Assembly (NCBI GenBank): GCA_902769525.1
Contig: CACXPG010000010.1
Span: 1 to 64,000 of the forward strand
Length of the DNA: 64,000 nucleotides
From: an uncultured Bacteroidia bacterium
Lineage (GTDB): Bacteria; Bacteroidota; Bacteroidia; Bacteroidales; UBA932
Direction of reading: 5' to 3'
Part shown: positions 18,189 through 26,649 of the stretch, piece by piece
Numbering within the stretch: the first letter of the stretch is position 1
Layout: every line of letters starts with the position of its first letter
Notes under the pieces: generated by a model
What the model was told of the DNA's origin: nothing
What the model saw: only the letters and a program-made list of their open reading frames with translations
Databases searched by the model: none
Program-made: the position numbers and the translations under genes

Positions 18189-18707
18189 ATGAAAAAATTG
18201 TTTTTTGCTGTCAGTATGTTTGCAGTGGCGGCTGTTGCTGCTGTTTGTCTCCCCGGGTGCGGCGGTTCTGGTTCTTCAGTTCCCGCAGAAGCAAATGAGA
18301 TTGTCCTCAGTTCCATAGAGAACAATGATTTCTATATCCAGATCGAGAAGATAAAGCCTGAAAACAAGTCTGTGACGTCTACAGAAGTGCCTTGCACGAT
18401 TTCTATCAAGGATGATATCATAAGCTGCCGGCTTCCTTACGTTGGCGAGCTGAAGTATTCTCTTTCCAAGAAAGATGCAGTGGCACTAAATGCCGAGAAT
18501 GTTTCCATAACCCCTAAGGTTACTGTCAGGCCGCCGTACAAGAAGTATTATGCGCTGATGGAGTTTACTGTAAGGAACAAGGTCAGCACCGAGGTTCTAT
18601 ATTTCAAGATAGCGGTTTATCACGACGGTTCTGCCGTGGTAAAGGTGGAGAGCCAGTTCAGGGATCCTATCACTTATGGCGGCTGGCTGGAAGAAAGGCC
18701 GGTTTAG
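18189..18707 (+). CDS. DUF4251-type lipoprotein
   Basis: A 172-residue predicted lipoprotein. The signal MKKLFFAVSMFAVAAVAAVC is followed by lipobox LPGC and a glycine/serine linker. The body has the order of features seen in DUF4251 proteins of Bacteroidales: FYIQIEKIKPENK, then a short LPYVGELKYS segment, then a strand-rich C-terminal half ending with VESQFRDPITYGGWLEERP. The function of DUF4251 is unknown. It starts 18 bases after nrdG, but its export suggests an unrelated job. Confidence 0.78.
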   Translation: MKKLFFAVSMFAVAAVAAVCLPGCGGSGSSVPAEANEIVLSSIENNDFYIQIEKIKPENKSVTSTEVPCTISIKDDIISCRLPYVGELKYSLSKKDAVALNAENVSITPKVTVRPPYKKYYALMEFTVRNKVSTEVLYFKIAVYHDGSAVVKVESQFRDPITYGGWLEERPV

Positions 18708-18775
18708 TTCAGGGCTGTTTTAGCATAGTTTTTGTATCTTCATAGTCTGAACGTGTTATTTAAAGGAAAAAGATT

Positions 18776-19981
18776 ATGAAGAGGTTGTTTCTTTTCTCGG
18801 CGATGATGCTTGCCGGCGTTCTGTGCCTTGCCCAGAACAAGGTCTCCAACGCTGGCATTTACTATTATGACTCCAATTCCTACGGAGTGATGCAGAGGGA
18901 TAGCGCAGACTACTACAGGGTTGTGGAGAACAACAACTCTTTCAACGACTATTATTCCAAAGACAATAGCCTCAGGGCCAGCGGAACTGTGGTTTCCGTA
19001 GACCCTTCCGACGACGGCAACACCGTGTTCGACGGCGCTTTCATAGCCTACTATCCGAGCGGCAAGGTATGGATCAAGCAGTTCTTCAAGGACGGCAAGA
19101 ACGACGGAGAGTATACCGAATACTATGAAAGCGGCCTGATGAAGCAGCACGAGTTCTACAAGGCAGGAGTGCTGGACGGAGTCAAGACAGTCTTTGAAGA
19201 AGACGGCAAGACCTGCAAGCAGTGGGAGTACAAGAACGGCGAACTGGTAAACGACGTTTATACCCAGAGCGGCAGCGGGTACTCCGTAGAATATGACACC
19301 CAGACCAAGGAACCTGTCTGGAGGGATCCTGAAACCTCCGACCTTAAGTCCTACAAGACAAAGGACGGCCAGATGATAAGGGCATACGCAATCAACGGAC
19401 TGTATGTCTCGATCGACGTGGCTTACCAGCATTATTTCGGCAAGTACTATGTACTGCAGCTCTATATCCAGAACAATTCTCCGGAAGACGCGTATTTCTC
19501 CTTTGACAACACTTCCATCCAGAGTCCTCAGGGAGATATCAAGCTTTTCACAAAGAGCGACTTCCACAGAAGGATGAGAAGCCGCCAGGGGTGGGCCCAG
19601 TTCGGCATCTCCGCCGCTTCGGTGGCAACAGCCATCACGCTTGAGGCCATAACCGACGACGCCTTCTACCGTCAGGACAGAAGGCATCACCGCACTTTCG
19701 GAAGAGACCTGGCTCACGATATGTCAGCGTTCCTCATCCGCCAGAGCGCGGTGGTGGGAAGCATACTTGTATCCGGAATGTTCAACGAGGCAAACGCCAA
19801 GGTTCTCAACAACAACATTGGCTATCTGAACAACTATGTAATCAAGCCTAACACGTCAATTACCGGATATGCCTACGCCAAGTACAGTCCTTCTGCAAGG
19901 CAGATTCTGGTCAACCTGCCAATCAACGGCAAGATTTACCAGTTCCCTGTGGACGTGACACATCTCAAGACTATCGACTGA
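18776..19981 (+). CDS. Secreted protein with MORN/YwqK-like repeats
   Basis: A 401-residue exported protein with signal peptide MKRLFLFSAMMLAGVLCLAQ. Residues 85-165 contain four or five repeats of about 22 residues, such as AYYPSGKVWIKQFFKDGKND, GEYTEYYESGLMKQHEFYK and GVKTVFEEDGKTCKQWEYKN. This is the pattern annotated as YwqK/MORN-like; no toxin partner is present. The C-terminal half (200-400) is a separate, unrecognised domain with a short hydrophobic segment (ISAASVATAITLEAI). AAAGGAAAAAGA precedes the ATG as a possible ribosome site. Confidence 0.75.
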   Translation: MKRLFLFSAMMLAGVLCLAQNKVSNAGIYYYDSNSYGVMQRDSADYYRVVENNNSFNDYYSKDNSLRASGTVVSVDPSDDGNTVFDGAFIAYYPSGKVWIKQFFKDGKNDGEYTEYYESGLMKQHEFYKAGVLDGVKTVFEEDGKTCKQWEYKNGELVNDVYTQSGSGYSVEYDTQTKEPVWRDPETSDLKSYKTKDGQMIRAYAINGLYVSIDVAYQHYFGKYYVLQLYIQNNSPEDAYFSFDNTSIQSPQGDIKLFTKSDFHRRMRSRQGWAQFGISAASVATAITLEAITDDAFYRQDRRHHRTFGRDLAHDMSAFLIRQSAVVGSILVSGMFNEANAKVLNNNIGYLNNYVIKPNTSITGYAYAKYSPSARQILVNLPINGKIYQFPVDVTHLKTID

Positions 19982-19988
19982 GGCAAAG

Positions 19989-21896
19989 TCAGATCTTCCT
20001 GAAGTTCAGAAGCAGCGAATTGCTGACAACGCATACGCTCGAGGCAGCCATCGCCGCTCCGGCAATCATAGGATTGAGCAGGAAACCGTTTACCGGGAAA
20101 AGAACCCCGGCTGCTACAGGTATTGCTATCACATTATAGATAAAAGCCCAGAAAAGGTTCATTCTGACCGTTTTTACAGTCTGACGGGATAGTCTTGCGG
20201 CTGAGGCGAGTTTTCTCAAATCTGAGCCCGTGAGGGTGATTTTTGCGGCATCCATCGCGATGTCGCTTCCGTTTCCCATCGCGATGCTGACATCCGCCCT
20301 TGCCAGAGCTGCGGAATCGTTGATACCGTCGCCGGCCATTGCCACGATCTTGCCTTTCTCCTGAAGGGTGCGGATGAACTTTTCCTTGTCTTGAGGAAGC
20401 ATTCCGGAGTGCACTTCCCTAATGCCGCATTCCCTTGCAATGGCTTCAGAAGTACGGGAGTTGTCACCGGAAAGCATAACCACTTCTATCCCCAGTTCCT
20501 GAAGCTCCTTCACCGCCTGGCGGGAGGTTTCCTTCACCTTGTCGGCCACTGCGATTACCGCAAGAACCTTCCTGCTGTCTGCAAAGAAAACCACCGTCTT
20601 GGCCTGGTCCTCGAACTCTCTTGATTTCTCGGCGATGACATCGGGAATCTCGATCCCTTCCTTTTTCATCAGCGAAAGGTTTCCGGCAAGGAATCTTTCT
20701 CCTTCTTCCGAACAGACGGCGCCCATTCCCGGGATGTTTTCCACATTGGACACATTGCCATTTGGAAAATGTTTGGCTACAGCCTCGGCTACCGGATGCT
20801 GGGACAGGGATTCCATACCTCCGAGGATGCTCCTCAGAAGCTGCTTCTGGTGTGGCTCGTATTCCCAGAACTCGTCTGTAACTTCAGGATGTCCCGCGGT
20901 GAGGGTTCCGGTCTTGTCCAGGGCCACGATATCAGTCTTTCGGAAATGCTCCAGAGCTTCTGCGTCTTTGATCAGGATACCGTTCTGGGCTCCCTTGCCG
21001 ATGCCCACCATAATTGCGGTAGGGGTGGCCAGACCCAGGGCACAAGGGCAGGCGATAACCAGTACCGTAACAAGTGCGAGTATGGAGTAAACTATATAGT
21101 TGTTTCCTGTTGCATAGCCGCATATATTCCAGACTATGAACGCAATCAGTGCAATGCCCATCACGGCCGGAACAAATATGGAAGCAATCCTGTCTGCAAG
21201 CTTCTGGCTCGGGGCGCGGCTTCCCTGGGCTTCCCTCACCAGATTGATTATCCTGGAAAGATTGGTCTCGGAGCCCACTTTTTCCGCCCTGAATGTAAAA
21301 CTTCCCATCTGGTTGACGGTTCCGGAAAAGACCTTGCTTCCAGCTTTTTTCTCCACAGGGACGCTCTCTCCCGTCAGGGAACTTTCATCTATAAAAGACT
21401 CTCCTTCCAGAACGGTTCCGTCAACGGCAATCCTTTCTCCGGGCTTGACGATAACAGTATCTCCTGCCATAACGTCATCAATGCTGATTTCAGCAACTTT
21501 CCCTTCTTTTTGGATAGAGACTGTCTTAGGCTGAAGGCCTGCGAGTTTCTTTATCGCCGAGGAAGTGGAAAACTTCGCCCTTTCCTCCAGGAGCCTTCCC
21601 AGAAGGATGAAGGCGGTTATCACGCATACGGACTCGAAGTAAACGTGGCTTTCCAGTCCTGCCTTGGTCCAGACAGAAGGGAACAGGGTGTTGAAGACGC
21701 TGAAAAGATATGCCACTCCTGTGGACAGGGCTATCAGCGTGTCCATATTGGCGTGTCCGTGGCGGGCCTGATTCCAGGCGTTTACGTAGAAATCCCTGCC
21801 GAAGAATATTATGGAGACTGTGGCTAGGGCCCACATTATGAGGTTTGCGGTCTTTTGCGGCAAAAAGAAATCACCGGAATGCCCCATCGAGGACAT
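19989..21896 (-). CDS. copA: Copper-type P1B ATPase, main frame (reached by -1 shift from the HMA frame)
   Basis: Heavy-metal P-type ATPase, most like CopA. Numbered from the first ATG (21896), it has TGES at 175-178, the metal-binding CPC at 283-285, DKTGT with the phosphorylated Asp at 327-331, and GDGINDSAALARADVSIAMG near the C-terminus. Translation from 21896 would lack the first membrane helix. That helix (LRKTVGAIIVALPVVIIGM) is encoded just upstream in the same frame, without a start codon, and joins the end of the HMA frame at the A10 tract 21963-21972. A -1 shift there gives a 741-residue protein, the normal length for CopA. The intact gene is therefore 19989-22213. Confidence 0.88.
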   Translation of the reverse strand: MSSMGHSGDFFLPQKTANLIMWALATVSIIFFGRDFYVNAWNQARHGHANMDTLIALSTGVAYLFSVFNTLFPSVWTKAGLESHVYFESVCVITAFILLGRLLEERAKFSTSSAIKKLAGLQPKTVSIQKEGKVAEISIDDVMAGDTVIVKPGERIAVDGTVLEGESFIDESSLTGESVPVEKKAGSKVFSGTVNQMGSFTFRAEKVGSETNLSRIINLVREAQGSRAPSQKLADRIASIFVPAVMGIALIAFIVWNICGYATGNNYIVYSILALVTVLVIACPCALGLATPTAIMVGIGKGAQNGILIKDAEALEHFRKTDIVALDKTGTLTAGHPEVTDEFWEYEPHQKQLLRSILGGMESLSQHPVAEAVAKHFPNGNVSNVENIPGMGAVCSEEGERFLAGNLSLMKKEGIEIPDVIAEKSREFEDQAKTVVFFADSRKVLAVIAVADKVKETSRQAVKELQELGIEVVMLSGDNSRTSEAIARECGIREVHSGMLPQDKEKFIRTLQEKGKIVAMAGDGINDSAALARADVSIAMGNGSDIAMDAAKITLTGSDLRKLASAARLSRQTVKTVRMNLFWAFIYNVIAIPVAAGVLFPVNGFLLNPMIAGAAMAASSVCVVSNSLLLNFRKI

Positions 21897-21925
21897 TCCG
21901 ATGATAACTACCGGAAGCGCGACGA

Positions 21926-22213
21926 TTATCGCCCCAACAGTTTTCCTAAGAAGCCTTTTGACTTTTTTTTTTCGTCCTGGTCGTCAGACGCTCCGGAAAG
22001 TGGAGTTGTATCCATATCATATCCGGCAGCTACAACGGCTTCCTTTATCTTGGCTGGGGAGATCTTGCTCTCGTCGTATTCTATGAGGGCGCTGTTGGAA
22101 GCCAGGTTCACGTTCACGTCCTTGACTCCCTCCAGTCCTTCTATCGCTTTCCTGACGTGTGCCACGCACATGGCGCACATCATGTTCTTTACCGCAAAAC
22201 TCTGTTTTACCAT
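21926..22213 (-). CDS. HMA metal-binding domain, zero-frame product (CopZ-like, 95 residues)
   Basis: A heavy-metal-associated domain with the metal motif MMCAMCVAHVRKA (C13 and C16) and the usual babbab fold pattern to residue 66, then a linker ending DDQDEKKKSKGFLGKLLGR. The frame stops 11 codons after the A-tract. It could serve alone as a copper chaperone, or be the N-terminal domain of the ATPase if the ribosome or polymerase slips. It starts one base after the stop of the aldo/keto reductase, so all three frames are one operon. Confidence 0.85.
   Translation of the reverse strand: MVKQSFAVKNMMCAMCVAHVRKAIEGLEGVKDVNVNLASNSALIEYDESKISPAKIKEAVVAAGYDMDTTPLSGASDDQDEKKKSKGFLGKLLGR
21962..21968 (-). 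other. Candidate -1 frameshift site A AAA AAG inside an A10 tract
   Basis: In the zero frame the codons read GAA AAA AAA AAG, so the heptamer A AAA AAG is in the phase used by the E. coli dnaX slippery site. A one-base backward slip continues as VKRLLRKTVGAIIVALPVV, the first membrane helix of the ATPase. AGGA lies about six bases before the heptamer. A short GCGA/TCGC stem occurs some 30 bases after it, but no strong stimulatory structure is evident. One extra A (A11) in DNA or RNA would give the same protein. Confidence 0.6.
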
Positions 22214-22214
22214 A

Positions 22215-23537
22215 TTAAAACTCGCTGCTTATTCTTTCCATCAGTTCCGGAATCGGCAGATGCTGAGGGCATTTGCTAAGGCACTCCTGGCAGCTTGCGC
22301 ACTGCTCTGGACCGCCGCCGGAAGCGAATTCCTTGCGGAAGGCCTCTGCGAAGGCGGCCTTGTTCTTTGCATAGTCCTCAGGACTCTGGCTTTCCTTGTT
22401 AGGAACGGTGCCGTTCATCACGAACTTGTTGTATGTTGCAAATACTGAAGGAATCTCAACCTCGAACGGGCAAGGCATGCAGTAACGGCAGGCCGTGCAG
22501 TTGATTCTCTTGTAGCTCTGGTACTCGAGGATGGCCTTCTGGAGAGTTGTCTGCTCGTCGAGAGTCAGAGGCTTGAAGTTGGTGAAGCTCTTCAGGTTAT
22601 CCACAAGATGCTCCATATAGGTCATTCCGCTCAGCGATACCAGGATGTTCGGAAGGCTTCCAAGATATCTGAACGCCCAGGAGGCGATGCTCATGTCAGG
22701 ATTCTTGGCCTTGAGGATCTTGTTGGCGCTTTCAGACAGTGTTGCCAGTCTTCCGCCAAGCAGAGGCTCCATTATCACTGCCGGAATCTTCCTTTCTGCC
22801 AGGGAGTTGTAGAGATACTCGCCGTCTTCTTTCCAGTCTATGTAGTTGAGCTGAATCTGGACGAAGTCCCAAGGATGGAGGTCGATTATATGCTCCCAGC
22901 ATTTGCGGTCTGAGTGGAAGGAGAATCCCAGATTCTTGATCCTGCCTTTCTTCTTCTGCTCTGCCAGATATGCGTATCCGCCCATCTCCTCGTAAACCTT
23001 GTCATAAGACTTTATGTCGGAAATGGAGTGCAGGAGGTAATAGTCGAAATAATCCACGCCGCACCTCTGCAGCTGCTCCTCGAATATCTTGGCGATGTCT
23101 TCCTTTTCCCTTACCCTGTAGCCAGGCATCTTGTCCGCCAGAAGCCAGGTGTTCCTGGGATACTTTTTCAGGGCGCGCCCGATGATGCCTTCGCTCTTTC
23201 CGCCGTGATAGACGTAAGCGGTATCGTAGTAGTTGATGCCGTGTGCGTAAGCGTAGTCCACCAGTTCCTGAACTTTGGCTTCATCTACAGGAGCGTTTCT
23301 GCCAGGACCGTTTGTCGGGAATCTCATGCATCCGAATCCGAGCATGGAGACCATATCCCCGTTCTTGTAGTTGAGCCTCTTGTCGCAAGGAGTTATGTCT
23401 CCGCCGTCTGCCTTTGCCTGAAGGTTTGTCAAGAACGGATTGTTCTTGAAAGAAACTGTGCTGGCTGCCAGCGCTGCGGCTCCGAGCCCGAAGATTTTCA
23501 GGGCTTTCCTGCGGCTGATGTCTTTGTTGTCGTTCAT
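22215..23537 (-). CDS. Tat-exported aldo/keto reductase with C-terminal Fe-S region
   Basis: A 440-residue protein with a twin-arginine signal (DISRRKALKIFGLGAAALAA), an aldo/keto reductase barrel (FGCMRFPTNGPG, NYYDTAYVYHGGKSEGIIGR, YYLLHSISD) and a C-terminal region with two cysteine groups: CTACRYCMPCPFEVEIP near residue 350 and CASCQECLSKCPQHLPIPE near the end. The latter pattern is a 4Fe-4S motif found in many Bacteroidota reductases of this type. The electron donor and substrate are unknown. It lies directly upstream of the HMA/CopA gene, suggesting co-expression. Confidence 0.88.
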   Translation of the reverse strand: MNDNKDISRRKALKIFGLGAAALAASTVSFKNNPFLTNLQAKADGGDITPCDKRLNYKNGDMVSMLGFGCMRFPTNGPGRNAPVDEAKVQELVDYAYAHGINYYDTAYVYHGGKSEGIIGRALKKYPRNTWLLADKMPGYRVREKEDIAKIFEEQLQRCGVDYFDYYLLHSISDIKSYDKVYEEMGGYAYLAEQKKKGRIKNLGFSFHSDRKCWEHIIDLHPWDFVQIQLNYIDWKEDGEYLYNSLAERKIPAVIMEPLLGGRLATLSESANKILKAKNPDMSIASWAFRYLGSLPNILVSLSGMTYMEHLVDNLKSFTNFKPLTLDEQTTLQKAILEYQSYKRINCTACRYCMPCPFEVEIPSVFATYNKFVMNGTVPNKESQSPEDYAKNKAAFAEAFRKEFASGGGPEQCASCQECLSKCPQHLPIPELMERISSEF

Positions 23538-23579
23538 AGTATCTGTTTTTAATCTTTCTGCAAGTTAAGAAAAAAATAT

Positions 23580-24146
23580 TTAGTCGGGGAGGATGGTCAC
23601 CGGCATACCCACCCAGGCGTAGTTTTCCTTGAGGTGGATGATGTCATCGTCGCGGAGGCGGATACAGCCCTCGCTGCCTCTTCCGGGCACGCTGTCCTCG
23701 TTGTTGGTGCTGCCGTGGATTCCTATGCCGCTCCACTTGTAGGTGTTGAGCCTGAGGAACCACTTGCCGTAGGAGAGGATGCTGCCCCTTCCGTCTCCGA
23801 AGTCGTGCTTCCAGTATCCGCTAGGCTGGATCTGGGAAATCTTGAAAGGCTTTCCCTCTGGCGATTCCGGAGTTCTCATATCGCCTTTTTTCTGCTTGTT
23901 GCCGGGATTCTTTCCCACGCAGACAGGATACTCGGCGATGAGGGTTTTCTCTCCCCTGACCTTTGCGTACACATAGAGCTTGAACTCCTTCTTGGAGATC
24001 ACGATGTAAGATGTGCTCTTTTGGAATGTCCCCGTGTAGTGGACTTTTCTGGCGGCTTTGTCCGTGTCTGTCTTCTGGGCGGCGGATTCAGGTCCGCATC
24101 CCAGGATCATCACGGCCATAGCCATTATTGCTGTCAGTATTTTCAT
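23580..24146 (-). CDS. L,D-transpeptidase (YkuD domain)
   Basis: A 188-residue exported enzyme with signal MKILTAIMAMAVMILGCGPE (lipobox LGC). The YkuD catalytic domain spans about 45-188 and has the active-site motif GIHGSTN ... GRGSEGCIRLRDDD, in which the cysteine is the nucleophile. It begins with the usual SYIVISKKEFKLYVY substrate-binding strand. Such enzymes form 3-3 peptidoglycan cross-links or attach lipoproteins. The 6-base gap after the DUF4890 gene indicates one operon. Confidence 0.9.
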   Translation of the reverse strand: MKILTAIMAMAVMILGCGPESAAQKTDTDKAARKVHYTGTFQKSTSYIVISKKEFKLYVYAKVRGEKTLIAEYPVCVGKNPGNKQKKGDMRTPESPEGKPFKISQIQPSGYWKHDFGDGRGSILSYGKWFLRLNTYKWSGIGIHGSTNNEDSVPGRGSEGCIRLRDDDIIHLKENYAWVGMPVTILPD

Positions 24147-24152
24147 TTCCCT

Positions 24153-24701
24153 TTAATTCTGCTGAGCAGGCCTTTGTCCTGCAGGCCTCTGTCCGCCCTG
24201 ACGGTTTCTGTTTCTCATTCTTTGCATCATCTCCTGCTGCTGTTTCAGCCTCTTGGCCTCAATCACCTGATAAGCGGCAAACTGTTCTTCGGTCAGGGCT
24301 TTCTTGATCTTCTTGTCGCACCTTTCACGGGAAGCCTTCATCTGCTCCTGGGTGCTGTTCATTCCGGTGCTTACTCTGGATACGCGTGGAGCGCCACCCC
24401 TCATTCCGCCACCCATTCCGCCAGGTCTCATTCCGCCTCGTCCCTGAGGCATCATGTTTTCAATTTCCTTTTCCCTGTTGAGAATTGCCTTGTAGACTTT
24501 CTTGTACTGGTCTTCAGTGAGCTGGAGAGTGTCCTTGAGACGGTCTGTCTGCATGGTTGCCCTTTCCTGAGGAGTCAGTCTCTTAGGTGGCTGGCGACGT
24601 TCCTGCTGAGGTTTCTGGGCCTGTGTGGAAGTTGTGTCCTGGGCCATCGCCGAGGAGAAAGCCAGAATGGCTGCCGCAACGAATAAAATGATCCTTTTCA
24701 T
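24153..24701 (-). CDS. DUF4890 / Spy-like periplasmic protein
   Basis: A 182-residue secreted protein with signal MKRIILFVAAAILAFSSAMA. It has two helical LTxxQ-type segments (RLKDTLQLTEDQYKKVYKAI and KKALTEEQFAAYQVIEAKR) separated by a Gly/Met/Arg-rich linker (GRGGMRPGGMGGGMRGG), and a C-terminal Q/R-rich tail. This matches the DUF4890 group of Bacteroidota, related in motif to the Spy/CpxP chaperones. An envelope-stress or cell-wall role is possible given its L,D-transpeptidase neighbour. Confidence 0.75.
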   Translation of the reverse strand: MKRIILFVAAAILAFSSAMAQDTTSTQAQKPQQERRQPPKRLTPQERATMQTDRLKDTLQLTEDQYKKVYKAILNREKEIENMMPQGRGGMRPGGMGGGMRGGAPRVSRVSTGMNSTQEQMKASRERCDKKIKKALTEEQFAAYQVIEAKRLKQQQEMMQRMRNRNRQGGQRPAGQRPAQQN

Positions 24702-24764
24702 ATCGCCTTGTTTTTATGTTTCAACTTTAGTTTGACTCTTGAACCGCTGTTTGTAAAGTCAGTT

Positions 24765-26591
24765 TCAGCCTTCTTTATGTGTCAGGCCGAGCTGGGCTCC
24801 CTTCTGCTTCATCAGTTCGAAAGCCTGCTCGAAGTTGTTCTCGATCTTGCCGTCCAGAATGGCTTCCTTCACATACTCCTTGATCTGTCCGATCAGGTTG
24901 CAAGGCTCGATTCCGTAATACTCCATCACCAGCTCTCCGGTTATAGGGTTCTTGAAGTTGCGGATGGCGTCTTTGGCTTCCACGTCCACAAGTTTCTGCT
25001 TTACCAGCTGGAAGTTGCCTTTGATACGCCTGACCTTTGCCTCGTTCTTGGAAGTTATGTCCGCGTTGCAGAGAATCATAAGGTCGTCAATGTCGTCTCC
25101 GGCATCGAACAGGAGCCTTCTGACAGCGGAATCGGTGACAATGTCCTCCACCAGGGCAATCGGCCTAAGATGCAGGGCCACAAGCTTCTGGACATATTTC
25201 ATCTTTTCGTTCAGCGGCATCTTCATCTGCTTGAAAATGCCTGGAACCATCTTGGCTCCCACAACCTCGTGGCCGTGGAATGTCCATCCGGTACCGCTCT
25301 CGTATCTTTTGGTTGCAGGTTTTCCTATGTCGTGCAGAAGGGCCGCCCACCTCAGCCAGAGGTTGTCGGACTGACTGGCGACATTGTCCACGACCTGAAG
25401 CGTGTGGGCAAAGTTCTCCTTATGGCCTTTCCCTTCCATCGTCTCCACTCCCTCAAGGGCGGAAAGCTGTGGCATGAACTGTTCCAAGAGGCCTGTCTGC
25501 TGCAGGAGGTTCAGGCCGATGGAAGGCTTGTCGCAGAGGAGGATCTTGTTCATTTCCTCGGCGATTCTCTCGCGGCTGAGTATCTCCAGTCTGCCTTTGT
25601 TCCGTTTTATGCTCTCGATGGACTCAGGAACAATGGTAAAGTGCAGCTGGGAGGCAAACCTGATGGCGCGGATCATTCTCAAAGGGTCGTCCGAGTAGGT
25701 GATGTCCGGGTCCAGCGGGGTTCTCAGCAGGCCTTTCTGAAGGTCCGCCACTCCGCCAAACGGATCCACCAGATTACCGAAGTCCTCCTTCTGCAGGCTG
25801 AAAGCCAGGGCATTGACTGTAAAATCACGGCGTTTCTGGTCATCCTCGAGAGTTCCGTCTTCAACGATAGGTTTCCTGGAGTTGCGGTTGTAGGACTCTC
25901 TCCTGGCTCCCACAAACTCTATCTCGATGCCGTTCCATCTGAACATTGCCGTTCCGAAGTTCTTGAATACGGAAACTTTGCTGTGGATTTTCTCCCCGAC
26001 AGCGTTTGCTATCTCTATTCCGCTGCCTTCTACCACCACGTCAATGTCGTTGCGAGGCCTCTGAAGAAAGCAGTCCCTCACAAAGCCACCTATCACAAAG
26101 GCTCTTACGCCGTGCTCCGCCGCAGTCTCGGATATTATCTGGAATATCTTGTCTTTAAGGAATATGTCGTTTCCTCCTGTCATTGTCTGTTCTTTCTTTT
26201 CTTCGGTGTAGGCAGGTATGTCGCCGATGAACACATACTGTTTTTTCTCCTGGTCATACCGGCAGGCAAAGGTTTCCCTCCCGTTTGTGGCCACTATGTA
26301 TTCTACCTTGAGTATCAGCGCATAATGCCATATCTGCTCAAATGTCCTGGAAGAAATCTTAACCGTGGGTCTCTTGCATTCGACAATCATCTTGGGGGCG
26401 AGGTCTTTCCCGTAGCAGACGATATCGCACCTTAACTTTACATCGCCGATGGAGATTTCAGTCTCGCTGCCCATCATGTGCAGAGGCCAGCCCCGCTTTT
26501 CGTTGAGATAGCGGATAAACTGCTGCCGGACATTCTCCTCCGGAGTCAGTGCCACGCGTTTCTTTCTGAGCGGGTCAAAAATCTCTTCCAT
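24765..26591 (-). CDS. cca: HsdR_N nuclease-like domain fused to CCA tRNA nucleotidyltransferase
   Basis: A 608-residue two-part protein. Residues 1-130 match the HsdR N-terminal domain (type I restriction R_N) that Bacteroidota usually encode as a separate small protein next to holA: FDPLRKKRVALTPEENVRQQ, then D56 and E71-x-K73 (MIVECKRP), a PD-(D/E)xK-type set. From residue 137 the protein is a tRNA nucleotidyltransferase: FVIGGFVRDCFLQRPRNDID carries the GG-RD and DxD catalytic groups, RRDFTVNALA follows, and an HD domain has LLHDIGKPATKRYE. It adds or repairs tRNA CCA ends. The start is ATG 26591; an upstream TTG lies inside the -7 box. The internal ATG at 26183 could give the CCA enzyme alone. 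Confidence 0.9.
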   Translation of the reverse strand: MEEIFDPLRKKRVALTPEENVRQQFIRYLNEKRGWPLHMMGSETEISIGDVKLRCDIVCYGKDLAPKMIVECKRPTVKISSRTFEQIWHYALILKVEYIVATNGRETFACRYDQEKKQYVFIGDIPAYTEEKKEQTMTGGNDIFLKDKIFQIISETAAEHGVRAFVIGGFVRDCFLQRPRNDIDVVVEGSGIEIANAVGEKIHSKVSVFKNFGTAMFRWNGIEIEFVGARRESYNRNSRKPIVEDGTLEDDQKRRDFTVNALAFSLQKEDFGNLVDPFGGVADLQKGLLRTPLDPDITYSDDPLRMIRAIRFASQLHFTIVPESIESIKRNKGRLEILSRERIAEEMNKILLCDKPSIGLNLLQQTGLLEQFMPQLSALEGVETMEGKGHKENFAHTLQVVDNVASQSDNLWLRWAALLHDIGKPATKRYESGTGWTFHGHEVVGAKMVPGIFKQMKMPLNEKMKYVQKLVALHLRPIALVEDIVTDSAVRRLLFDAGDDIDDLMILCNADITSKNEAKVRRIKGNFQLVKQKLVDVEAKDAIRNFKNPITGELVMEYYGIEPCNLIGQIKEYVKEAILDGKIENNFEQAFELMKQKGAQLGLTHKEG

Positions 26592-26597
26592 AACACA

Positions 26598-26605
26598 CAA
26601 ATATA
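26598..26605 (-). promoter_or_regulatory. Candidate -7 box for the cca fusion gene
   Basis: TATATTTG on the minus strand, ending six bases before the ATG at 26591, so the leader would be very short. Confidence 0.5.
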
Positions 26606-26617
26606 AGAAAAATGGGT

Positions 26618-26625
26618 TAACTTTG
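26618..26625 (+). promoter_or_regulatory. Candidate -7 box for holA
   Basis: TAACTTTG, a TAnnTTTG match, 24 nt before the holA ATG. It is only 12 bases from the divergent -7 box for cca, so the two promoters overlap. Confidence 0.5.
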
Positions 26626-26649
26626 AAGATGGATACAGAAGTATAGTTT

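Noticed and set aside
18776..19981. Toxin-antitoxin antitoxin (YwqK label)
   Set aside because: The MORN-like repeats fit that label, but the protein is secreted, 401 residues long and has no toxin gene beside it.
24708..26435. 575-codon plus-strand frame opposite the cca fusion gene
   Set aside because: It is antisense to a gene with clear catalytic motifs. Long mirror frames are common opposite GC-biased codons, and the translation is rich in His/Leu/Val with no domain.
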